DNA of 64,000 nucleotides from Phallusia fumigata. Its lineage: Eukaryota > Chordata > Ascidiacea > Phlebobranchia > Ascidiidae. How positions within the stretch are numbered: the stretch's first letter is position 1; every line of letters starts with the position of its first letter. Of this stretch, positions 32,509 to 43,900 are shown piece by piece. The stretch spans positions 62,001-126,000 of the forward strand of contig QXVZ01034699.1 in assembly GCA_008931825.1 (NCBI GenBank), read 5' to 3'. The notes beneath the pieces are model-generated. The model did not search any database. It saw only the letters and a list, made by a program, of their open reading frames with translations, and was not told the origin of the DNA. Position numbers and translations under genes: made by a program.

Positions 32509-34032
32509 ATGATTGCCCTGTATCAACAACAAGGAAACAATTGGGGAAGACTTTTTAAACATTATGTGCCTGTAGCTATTGTTTCAAAATGTTCCTTCAG
32601 TGGTAAAGAAAATGTGAAGACATGGAAACTTCATGATCGAATAATTCGAGTAGATCAAGCAGGTATTTAAAGTTTAACGAGTGCGATGTTTAATTATTAC
32701 TGCAGTCAGAAATGTATAAATACCACAAACAATACAGCTAATACCATTTGCTAAAAAGTTATAGACATAAAATTACAAAATTAAAGTTGTTTTTTATCTA
32801 TTTCAAAAACATTGATTGTATTCAATAAATTAAAGAAAACTTTTGTCACCTTTTACTTAGAAATGATACAGCAGTATACACATATTATCCAGGGGAACTT
32901 GGTGCTGATAGAATATATGCTGGACAAATGTTTATCCTTGGAAAGACAGAAGTAGGCCCAATGATACAGGTTTGTATTTTCTGCATAAAATTGAGTAGGC
33001 GACTGTTATGGTTTTTGACTTTTTTAACTAAAATATCTTTTATAACTGTGAATGACTTTCCTTCTCAAAGAACAATGTCCGACATGGGTGATTATAACTT
33101 TTCAATCCTTTTTTTAAAGGTTTTTACTATAACCTGAACAAGATAAATACAATGAACATTTTAAGTTAATTAAAGGCGTTGTGGCAAACTACCTTCTGCA
33201 GTTGTTAGTTCCTTGTGTTTTAATCGTTTTGTTCACAATTCAAAAAAATAGAAAGAAATGCGCGATAATGAATTGCTTTAAATATCCTCAGTTAAAACTA
33301 GTTTCAAATGTGTGAAATGCCCTAACTCTAAGTTAAGCTATTAAAGTAATGGCTAGCCCTGTTAGAATTGTATTAACCAGTAAAATTTGCAATTTTATGA
33401 ATGCACATGTTTTTTATTTTGAAAGCACATGTGGGATCAGGAGAAGAACCATTTAAAAACTTTCAGCGAGTTTATCACTAAGTACAGAGCTCGCCCAACC
33501 ATTCTCAGCCCAATTTGGAACATTGCAGGTATATATTGGTCAAATTTATGGTGGTGTATTTAGGCAGGTACATGACCCTCGGAGGTAATTATAAGAGTGG
33601 CAAATATGAATGTATGCAGGGTAAAATTCAGTTTTATCAGTTTATAACAAAACCAGGGTTTGTTCTTGGAGCTGGAACAGCAATGCTTGGCAAAGAAGCA
33701 GCAATGGCTTGTACGGTTGCTGTAGAAGAATCTATTTCAGAGCACTACAATCAGTAAGTTATAACTGTATTGCAAGACTAATCTTAGAAATATACATTGA
33801 ATTTATATGTAGGCAACTGCGCACGCTGCTCGCGGAAAGTGAGAAAAATGAAAACTCTAAGTTGACCCATTCTGAACTACTTGCCACAATAAAACAATTC
33901 CGTGATGAGGAAATGGAACACCATGATATTGGTTTGGATTTGGATGCTGAAAAAGCTCCAGGTTTTTCATTCATTAAGTCGTCGATTCAACTGGGATGTG
34001 GTGCTGCAATATGGCTTTCTGAGCGAGTTTGA
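32509..34032 (+). CDS. COQ7: COQ7, 5-demethoxyubiquinone hydroxylase (mitochondrial)
   Basis: Complete five-exon gene: 32509-32662, 32893-32969, 33426-33528, 33657-33753, 33813-34032 (TGA). All are GT-AG, 651 nt, 216 aa, against 217 in human. The enzyme hydroxylates demethoxyubiquinone in coenzyme Q synthesis on the mitochondrial inner membrane. The first 50 residues are basic and variable, as in a mitochondrial targeting sequence. The di-iron ligands of the family are all present: Glu in [12 protein letters not shown], Glu and His in MWDQEKNHL, Glu in [10 protein letters not shown], Glu and His in [33 protein letters not shown] and the C-end LSERV are also typical. It starts about 3.7 kb after POLDIP2, so it is not in an operon with it. 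Confidence 0.96.
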
Positions 34033-36358
34033 TAATTGGTAGTCCACCTTCTACGCCGACAGGTCTATTCTGCGGGTGTCCTCGGCACCAGTAACTTTTG
34101 ACATTCTGAACTATCGTTGGCACTGGTAAGTGGCAGTTACAAACCTGTTACCTAACCATGACTGTTTCAAAGCAATGAAACGACAAACCAAGAGTGCAGT
34201 ACCAATTCCTGTTGGTCGTTTATCAAAGTTTCCAGTCCAATCCAATCGCAAAATTCTGGTTGATTGCTTTGTATGCGATTGCAGTAAAAGTTGAGGTGTT
34301 CAATCGAGCTTCAAGAAAAAGGATGACACAAAAAGAGAATACGACAAAAATAAAGAGCAAAATTAAGATGTCTGTTTTCTGCATGCGCGGATACGCAAGG
34401 CAAGGCGAAGGTGTTAAGAAGAGTCGCAAAAAAGCTAATACAACCGGAAACTATAATTTGGACAAAATTGAAAAATAAACCAACTGTACGCTGTAAGAAA
34501 CTGGCTTTACAGAATTTTACTTCCGCCAAATTCGAGCCCGTAGTTTAGACGATTAGCAGACGAAACGAATAGGAATTTTTTGACCACTGTTTCACTTCAA
34601 TCATAGGTAAGGGTCAATTGGGGGTTAACATCGCCATCTGAAATATCTATTTGACTAATTCCTGAAGCTGCCAAAATAATTACCTAAGAGTATTTCATGG
34701 ATAAAAAGAATACTTGATTTTGGGAACCAGTTTGATATTACGAGAATCGGTCTGTCCAACATAGCCTTTGTTAGCAAAAAATGCCACGTGTTGTAGGGCG
34801 AGAGGGAGAGATCAAAGATTGTTGCGCACGAATTTATACGGATTTGAAGTCAGCTGAACGTACCTGGCAATCCATATTGGATTGATATTGGTTTAAATCT
34901 CTTTCACAAGCGAGGAATCCGCGTTCTTAGGCGCAACTTTATAAAGTGTTCAAGTTACGCTGACGACATCACCCTTACCCTCCCCTGCACTTTTTAGGTA
35001 ATAAGGCCTTCGTTTTTTGAACGCCAGAAACTCGAAATGTATTCGAATAAACCGATTTATGTATTCTTATTCATGAATTGTTTGTTTACATTTTAGCTCT
35101 AATTATTCGAATTGTATTCGAAAAAATTGGCGCATCAAACCACAACTAAACAACCAAATAGCTAAGAAACCAGCCCAGACGGAAATTCACTTTAACCTGT
35201 ATATAACATTGCATGTTTTATTGTCACCTACGTGTATGTATCAGTTGCTAACCCTTTGACTTCTACTCGCCTATAGATACACATTTTGCAAGGCTCAGAT
35301 TTGACGACACGTCCCACCACTACTCAGCTCTCGCATCGAATATAAGAAAAAACAATTATTAGCGGACGACGAGCTCAACAAGCACTTTTATCGAAGAACC
35401 ACCATTGTGTATATGCCGGATTTCGCACATTGACCAGTGATCAGAGGCGGCATTGTAAACACTTTCTCGCTCGCTAAGTTAATAACGAGCTCGCTAAAAA
35501 AACAAGTACAAAATCACTAACAAGGCAGTAGATTACTAAGTTTAGCCGATTATGTAACAGTACACCAGAAATTTTGTCGCAAAACATGTGCTAATAACCA
35601 AAATTGCAAGTGCTTCAACATCTTAAAAAAAACCTAAAACAGCAAGGGGTTGCAAGAATTGAGTTGCATAGTTGGTGGTGGTCCACAGACTTTTTGTTCT
35701 GATATTAAAATTCTGAAGACGGATTTTTTGTAGCATAAAACAAAATCCAAAAGATTTGAACGTTATGATAGTGGTAAAAAATGGCAGAAAACTTGAAAAA
35801 ACTATGATACTTTATTTTAGGCACACAATGTATTTTCATGTCAATTCATTGTGCATACATTAGGGGAATGTAAAATGCACGTAAATATAGCTTACCATGC
35901 AACAAACACTGCTTTTTCATGACTGCAAGGCATATATTCGAAACCAGACTTCATATTTCATCATTATCTGCACTTTATTCACATTTTCTTTTTTAAAGTT
36001 TAAAATGGAGTCAGTTTTTAATCTTGCAATCCATTTTCTTGATGTTAACCGTTTTTATGTATTTATAGTTTGCTATTTTATTTTATTTTTTCTATGATGT
36101 TTTAGTCTGAATAACATTGTTTGTCATTACATAGCGCACCTTTACAACGTTAGCAATGAAAAGCTTGCCAGAGGTACCGGATCTGCATTAGATTCTTTGT
36201 GTCGACACGAACTTCAGCAATCTGCAAGAGCACGCCAGTCGTACAGCTAAACTTTCGACGACACACTCGCAATCCTAAATCCGCAAAACGTCAACGTTTT
36301 TCAAAAAATGATTCTCTCGCTGCCTAGGTTCTTGCACTTGCTTTACATTGTGCTTTGT

Positions 36359-36756
36359 TTAGATTTTTTTAGATCGTGCAGAGGTGGAAAATTTTCTCCA
36401 CGGAAGTCGATTCATGGGGTCCAGGCGCGACAAGTATACTGTTGCACCGACGAGAAGACTTAGTGCGTCTGCGTAAGTTGTAAATTCTGTATAGTCTAGA
36501 TGTTTGACAGCATCCAACAAAAAAGTCCGCAACTTCCACCACGTGTCGNGGGGTCCAGGCGCGACAAGTATACTGTTGCACCGACGAGAAGACTTAGTGC
36601 GTCTGCGTAAGTTGTAAACCCTGTATAGTCTAGATGTTTGACAGCATCCAACAAAAAAGTCCGCAACTTCCACCACGTGTCGGTTGTGAGAGAAATCACA
36701 TGATTTAAGTAAGCGCTTCGAAGTGCAAAACGCACTCCGAACGTAGAGTTTGTCAA
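36359..36756 (-). other. Unrecognised protein-like stretch, minus strand, crossed by an N joint
   Basis: The minus strand reads TDTWWKLRTFLLDAVKHLDY and TTYADALSLLVGATVYLSRL, with an amino-acid composition unlike chance frames. It is duplicated by the assembly joint at 36549, so its true length is uncertain. I do not recognise the family; it could be a piece of an old mobile element or of a host exon. No splice structure was established. Confidence 0.25.
36416..36682 (+). repeat. Assembly duplication around single N at 36549
   Basis: 36416-36548 (133 bp) recurs at 36550-36682 (GGGGTCCAGGCGCGACAAG ... CCACGTGTCG) with only two or three differences. Confidence 0.9.
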
Positions 36757-37135
36757 TCAGTTTGTAGAAGATTGTGCTTCATCTGTCTTACTCGAATACT
36801 CTAGCGACCTACATTTTTCTACGTCAGTTGGTAACGGAAAAGTGCTACATAAGATCAAGAGCTTGGTACAACATACGGAGAATTAAATGTCGCTTTTATG
36901 GCCGAGTTTTTTTGCCGCAGGACTACCGTACTATGATAGAGCGACGGATTTGGTCATTGATTAAACAATGTAGTCGCGCGATGTCGCCTTGAAGTACGGT
37001 TACGAGGCATAAACATATCTACATCATAAAGGTCTTAGACTGGGGCGGAGGTAAGTTATCATTTTCAAATGTGATATCAGACGCGCAAAGTTTTGACGTT
37101 ACTGTTGCTCCGTATTTCTCATACGTGCATATAAC

Positions 37136-37499
37136 CAGACTTGGACAACTAGATAATTCTAGTTGTCTAATTCAACAAATTTGAGCAAAATGCCGATAAT
37201 TCTAATTCTAATCTAATTTAGGAAAATCGAGTAATCTCTAATTTTAATTCTAATCTAATTTTCGGTTTTCCTAAAAACGCTACTTTGTCCAACGGCACTT
37301 TTTAGCATGTGATACAAGCACGTGTCTCGTGCATCCAAAACGCACAGGGCGATGTCACCAACAAGACTTAGCCACATTTCTTAAACCTATTTTTGTCATA
37401 CTGGCCATTGTGACGAACAGTATCTTATGCGTACCGCTTCGTGGGCTGTTGCGACATAATAGTGTTAGGTAGTGTTATCTAGTTCTAGTTTCAAGTCTA
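37136..37499. mobile_element. Small TIR element (AGACTTG ends)
   Basis: The left end CAGACTTGGACAACTAG pairs with the right end CTAGTTCTAGTTTCAAGTCTA. The interior near the left end has repeated TAATTCTAATCTAATTT. No clear target duplication was found. The termini resemble hAT MITEs; non-coding. Confidence 0.5.
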
Positions 37500-40400
37500 T
37501 GAATGACGTCATTGCAAAATGTGAAATAACGTCATGATTTACGTTTCAAAAATGTAATTTTCAACGTGAGTAGTTGCGTTCTATAAACGTGTAGATAACG
37601 TAGTTGTACAACGTAGTTGCGAACGTCGCATCTACATCGTTTGGAGTCGGCACTTAAAACGATTGGTTCGTAAAAATACCGATTGGTTCCAATGTCTTAT
37701 CGACCAATCATAACCAAAAATCTACTTCGAATCGACGCCATGTTGTTAGCTGTCAGCATTACACAATACACTATATGCATCAACATGTAAGTTAGCAAAA
37801 ATAGCAAGTTTAACGAATATATGCCCTAAATAAAAACAAATAGGAGAAACATTGTACACAAATAAGGGTACCTCAACTTTTACATCAATTTTAAAGATGT
37901 TTTGCATCATTGTTGTTTCGCAAATGGTTATCAACTTCATTTTAGAAAAATTGCAACACACGTTTGTGGTGTTGAGGCGAGGTGTTTAATAACTGTCCAG
38001 TACGCCGCATTACTCTAAACAATTTTTGCCCAAAGAACAACTCATAAGATCCAGGTGGGTTTATAACCAACAACCTTGCGATTTAAGGACACGCGTCTTG
38101 ATTTAAGGACACTCCAACCCTGGTTTAAACTCTGCGTCCCTCTATTTGAGTTCAGTTTATAAAAAATCGTAGCGATACAATTACAAAACAACCACTAGGC
38201 AGCAATGTTGAGACGTTTTGTAGTGCGAAAAGTTCCATGGCACTATTGGTGGGGCAAGGTCGCCGCAGCTATAAAGCGTCACAGAAACTTAATACTAAAT
38301 AGTAATTAATCTTAATATAATAGAATGATTATTATGCATTCCTTTCCCCCCAGCCAATTTTTCAAAAAAATTCTGGGGGCTTACACTTCAGATAACACTG
38401 GGGGCTTACACTTCAGCTTGTTCGCCACCCACCTACTCTTCGGTCACGAACCCCCACTTTATAGCACCAAGGTCTTGAATGTCTGAGCCTCTAAAGGACC
38501 GAATGTGGCTTTGAGGTTGGGGTTCGAGGTGAAAAGGACAGGGTACATAATTGTAAATGTATAGCAAAAACGATTTTTACTGTAGAAGGGCATTTTGATT
38601 CTATGGCACTACAAATAAATTAATTTAAAGCAGGTTACAATCAATATTTTAATTACAGATCAAAAATAATATTGCCACTTCTTGATTGTAAAAATTAATG
38701 TTCTTTACTTTCACCACCGTACGTTATCTATGCTTTCACACATTTTGTCACGTGAATGAATCCTCCAATCGTAGTGGCTGTATTACAACACCGTCTCTTG
38801 TAGTTGATCCAAAGTAGCAGCTGTCGCCATGATATGTGTAGAATTAAGGTGCAGGTTTTATAGTAATAAAAGATAGTGTTCTTTATTTTTGAATTTTGTT
38901 GCCTCCAGCAGTCAACAAAATGGTATTGCTGTGTGACGGTAAGCCTTACCCGCATTGTCCAGTTAGCTTGACTTCGATTTGGTATCGTTTGTAGGATTTC
39001 GTTTTTATCTTTATGGTTTAGTACTACTTATCATGTCAGCACCTTTGTTAAAGTTTCAACTACTTAAGGTAGTGTCAGTTGTAGGTTAACTTGTAAATGC
39101 TACCAAAAACACAATACTATGGCACAGGTTAATCGTGGTCAGACATAATTAATGAAATGTGCATTTGTTTTTGTATTTGTCAAAAATCAGGAAATTGGAA
39201 TCATATAAAACGAATTTGGACCCAGAACATGCGTTCCTCACCACGATTTGCTTGTTTAGTAGTCATCCTTTGTAATTTAGATGCAAAATATGATTTAGCA
39301 GAAACCTATTCAATAAACTTGTCAAGAGAATTTGTGATTAATATGATATTCCATGGCTGTTTTGCAAATATGCATCAGTATTAACAATGCTGAAAATTTA
39401 GTCTATGCTGATCATTGATATCTTAGTAAACAACTTTCGTTTGTTGGTTTTATTTTTATCGAAACAACACCTGAATGTGTTATGCACAAAATAAGTCCAC
39501 TCTCTATATAACTGCTTCACTGCAGTTCCATCTTGACTTTGTTCAGTTTTAGTCTACATGTTGGCAGAAATTAGCTGATTCCTAATATTATATTGTGTTT
39601 CAACAATTTTATTTTGCCTTTTTGGCTCTGCCTTTTAACTTTGTTTGTGGCAGTGTTGTAAATATTTAGGTGAAAAATACTTTAGGGATGTTGAACATAA
39701 ACTTTTTGTTAATATTATAAGATGCCTTCCAAGGGATTAGAATCTGGAGGATTTAAAATTCTCTTTTAAGCATCCCTAGTTATCTTACAACGGTAAAACC
39801 CAATTTTTGGTTATCCTGCAGTGATGTTTAATTAGTGCCTTGCCTTGGTGATGCATGTGGAAGCTGTTGTGTAAGATGCAGGCCCTTATTGTCACAAACT
39901 AGGTTTTCGCCACAAACTCAAAATTAAAACTAAAAAGGCACTTAAATATTAGTAAAACTGTTTTGCCTGCATGTTGCCTGGCTTGGGAATTTACTGATAA
40001 CCATTTGGGTGCTTTGTTATGACGCAGTAACTGTTTTTCAAGGTGTATCAGACATAGGGTCGAATACCCATTGCCTGCATTGAAATACTTTACAAATACT
40101 TACGCAGTTGTATTTGTATACATGGATTGTTACATGCTTTTTGAGCAACCACAATTCAAAAGGTTTTCGATTAAAACCAATTCTTGTGTTTGTGTTTTAA
40201 AATTCTTTGAAAAATATTTGGAGCTTAACAATTGGAATAGTAATTGAACGTAATTGTATTAATGAATTGTTAAGTAGGTTTCAAAGGTCAGCAATTAGAC
40301 TTATTCAGATAAATTGGTATTTGCCTGAGAATTCGCCAATGATTTGGCAGCCTTGCAGGGCTTTTTATGGCCTATTTGAATTGTGAAAGCTTTGGTCGGG

Positions 40401-40919
40401 TTTTACTCACTGTTCCAAATGTGTTTGCTCTTCTTATTAATAAGTTTGTTTAGATGTATAGTTTTGTTTAGAATAGTTTGTTTGAATGGCCTCAACTATT
40501 CGAATAATTTAATAGATGTATAAATACATATTTATTAGTAGGTGATTTAAATATCAGTTCGTACTACTCAATTTGTAATTGTGCATTTTGTAGAAAGCAA
40601 GATGTGTGTTAAATACAGCACCTTAGGTGCAGGTACATGTGTTTGAATATGGTCACTGACACCAGATCAATTTGTTTTTCTATGCTGTTTTTAAGCGACA
40701 CACCTTGTTGATGAATGAATGGAAATAGAATTGACATTTGTTTATTAGAATCCTGCTGGCAAGTGGATGCTACATAAGCTCATCTTCTGGCAGCCTCAAC
40801 CTCCGGAAGTTGAGATACTGTTTTTCCTAGGGTTTTGTTGTAATGCCACTATTTCTGTGCTCTTTTGCACATTTGCACATTTACCAGTCAAAAAAGAATC
40901 AAGGACTGGGACATTGCTA

Positions 40920-40949
40920 ATGGAGTTTAGCTCATGAAGTTAAGACACT
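40920..40949 (+). promoter_or_regulatory. MED13 leader with candidate trans-splice acceptor and short overlapping uORF
   Basis: GAGTTTAG ends at 40930. The leader holds an ATG at 40934 in another frame whose 19-codon reading ends at TGA 40991-40993 inside exon 1. An in-frame TAA at 40941-40943 supports the ATG at 40950 as the true start. The pyrimidine tract before the acceptor is weak. Confidence 0.35.
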
Positions 40950-43900
40950 ATGACTTCTGCCGGCACTTTTGCAAATGGAGCTCGTTTGGATGATTGTCAC
41001 TCAACTATTTTTTCACTGGTAAACCTGTCTCGCACACGGAGATATTCTTTGGTAATAATAATGTTGTATTTTGTTCAGGCTGACCTCAGTGGAATAAAAT
41101 GGCGGAAATTTTCCTCATTGACCGCAGAAGCAAATGATGACCCTGTCTTATCCTCATTCACTGAATGCTTAGCTTCTGATATACTAGCTGTGTGGAGACG
41201 ATCACCAAAAAAATCTTCGCCAGTTACCAGCCAGGTTGCTAAAACTGATGTACAATATGTCATACATTTGGTTCATATTGTTTTCACTCTGTTCTTGTTG
41301 TTTTTTTTCTTTTTCTATTTAATGTTGGTTTGATCCCATGGTCAAAAACACGTCGTTTTAATTTTTGTAAATTTACACACATGATAGATGGGTTTCTGAA
41401 TTGTTCATCGTAACTTTTGAACCCAGTTGACCCATCTGTAAATAATTTGTAAAGACTTGTATTTCCTGTTCCGCAACCCAACAAACACATGTTGATAAAG
41501 GCAACAAGTTTTACATGGAAACAGATAAAACCTGGTGAAGTGGTGGTACATGTTTGTTATGGATGATAATGCCCCCTTCGAACTTAATATCTTTTATCTG
41601 TCAGTACCGCTGTTGCATTTATTATGGGTCCCCTTCCACGAAGGGGACACATATTGTTTTTACTCTGTTTTTTTTTTTTNNNNNNNNNNNNNNNNNNNNN
41701 NNNNNNNNNNNNNNNNNNNNNNNNNNNNNNNNNNNNNNNNNNNNNNNNNNNNNNNNNNNNNNNNNNNNNNNNNNNNNNNNNNNNNNNNNNNNNNNNNNNN
41801 NNNNNNNNNNNNNNNNNNNNNNNNNNNNNNNNNNNNNNNNNNNNNNNNNNNNNNNNNNNNNNNNNNNNNNNNNNNNNNNNNNNNNNNNNNNNNNNNNNNN
41901 NNNNNNNNNNNNNNNNNNNNNNNNNNNNNNNNNNNNNNNNNNNNNNNNNNNNNNNNNNNNNNNNNNNNNNNNNNNNNNNNNNNNNNNNNNNNNNNNNNNN
42001 NNNNNNNNNNNNNNNNNNNNNNNNNNNNNNNNNNNNNNNNNNNNNNNNNNNNNNNNNNNNNNNNNNNNNNNNNNNNNNNNNNNNNNNNNNNNNNNNNNNN
42101 NNNNNNNNNNNNNNNNNNNNNNNNNNNNNNNNNNNNNNNNNNNNNNNNNNNNNNNNNNNNNNNNNNNNNNNNNNNNNNNNNNNNNNNNNNNNNNNNNNNN
42201 NNNNNNNNNNNNNNNNNNNNNNNNNNNNNNNNNNNNNNNNNNNNNNNNNNNNNNNNNNNNNNNNNNNNNNNNNNNNNNNNNNNNNNNNNNNNNNNNNAAA
42301 TGATTTAGTTAAATTATAAATGGAAATCTTTACTTTTAAATTTGTAAAACTGATTTTCAAACCGATCACGTTCTAAAAACATCACTACTATTCAGAAATT
42401 GCATGTGTGTGGGGACCCATATGTTTATGCTAGCAGAAACAATCATGTTATAAAATGCCAAGGGAATTAGGGACCCAATGTAATGTGGGTATTGAAAATA
42501 TATCCAATGTAATAAAGAAAATGGTATATGTGGAGAACATCATTATGAGGTGGTAGTGTATGTCGATTGAAAATATGGAGAACGCCACCTCTCTAGTTGT
42601 ATTTGGTTTTATGGAAGTCTAGCAGATATCAAAGTTTGTTACTTGACTTAGTTAACTGCCGGTAGTTGGCTACATCGTATCTGTTGTTTTATCACTAGGT
42701 TTGGTTTTAAAAAAAAAAATCAATTGAGATTTGTTTTTGCAATAACTTTATTCATTAGTAGGGATGTTCAAAGTATAATAGCTGGCTATTCTAGAATAGT
42801 TGTTTCGAATCTAGAATATCGAATCCAAGTCTTACATTAATTTAGGCAGAATGACACACGACGTTGTATGTAACAAAATGACAATAGAGGTACCCATTTT
42901 TTTTCTATTACATCTCCTGTAACCTGAGGATGATTTTCCTTTAAACGTATAAACAATGTTAGACGTGCAGTAGTTACAGTTACGACTGAAGGTTGTAAAA
43001 CAGTTTGTAATTGAAAAGCCCAAGCCAGTAAGGCAACTACTATTTTCGACTATTTTCGACTCGCACTACTTAGTATTTGTTAATAACTAGTAAACAAACG
43101 TTGCTGTATCAGCGCCGGGACCTATATGTTTATGTATGCTTGCAATTTTGAAATAGAATGCCAAGAAAATTAGGGATCCAATCTGCAATGAATGCCGTTT
43201 CTATGAGGACATATGCATTGATAACACACAATGAATGATAACGCCACAAGGCTTCTAATGTATAAGCCAGTGTTTCCCAACCGGTGGTACACGTACCACT
43301 AGTGGTACGCGACGGCATTCCAGGTGGTACGCGAGCACCTTTTCGTAATTTGTGGATATAGTTCGAATTAAAAAAAGATTGTAAGTGATCTCAAAATGTT
43401 TGTTACAAGTTACTTTGTAGCACTCAACTGGTCTACTCAAAGTGCAAAAAAGTACGATGACCAACAACCTTTAATGAACAATACGTCTTTGTCTCAAAAT
43501 TATTCAGTTATATTATTATAAGATAACAAAGGCAATGTTAATGCGTCTGCAATTGCTTTTATCTGCTGAGAAAGTGGGTTACTGCAGTGGCAATGCACAG
43601 GGAATGTTCTCCAACAAATTTCTGGCTTAAAATGGCCTGTTCACTAGCATCTTGCGCGATTCCCTAATTATTGACTTTCCCCTCAACATGGGAGTGCAAA
43701 CTGGGGTTTTCTGCATTAATGAACATAAAGTCGAAGAGTATGAACCGCCTTGCCTCCCCCGGACACGATTTCCGGTGCGCAGTAAGCAAAGTTGTGCCCC
43801 GCATCGATCGTCTTGTGGAGAACAAGCAAATACAGATCGCCCATTAGTTTGAACTACGTTTTTCGTTGCTCTCGTATTTGATATTATTCGATTCGGGAAA

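Larger units (their letters stand above)
34033..40930 (+). other. Intergenic DNA between COQ7 and MED13
   Basis: A possible poly(A) signal AATAAA for COQ7 is at 34474-34479, rather far from the stop. The interval contains an N-joint duplication (36416-36682), an unrecognised minus-strand protein-like stretch near 36360-36760, a TIR element (37136-37499) and a pair of 19-bp direct repeats (CTGGGGGCTTACACTTCAG at 38373 and 38399). The rest shows only short chance frames. Confidence 0.5.

Noticed and set aside
34194-34478. 94-codon open frame after COQ7
   Set aside because: Lysine-rich, no recognisable similarity, ends in a poly(A)-signal-like AATAAA; more likely COQ7 3' flank than a gene.
41535-42369. 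Open frames of 230-260 codons on both strands
   Set aside because: They run through the 618-base N gap; the readable parts are repeat sequence.
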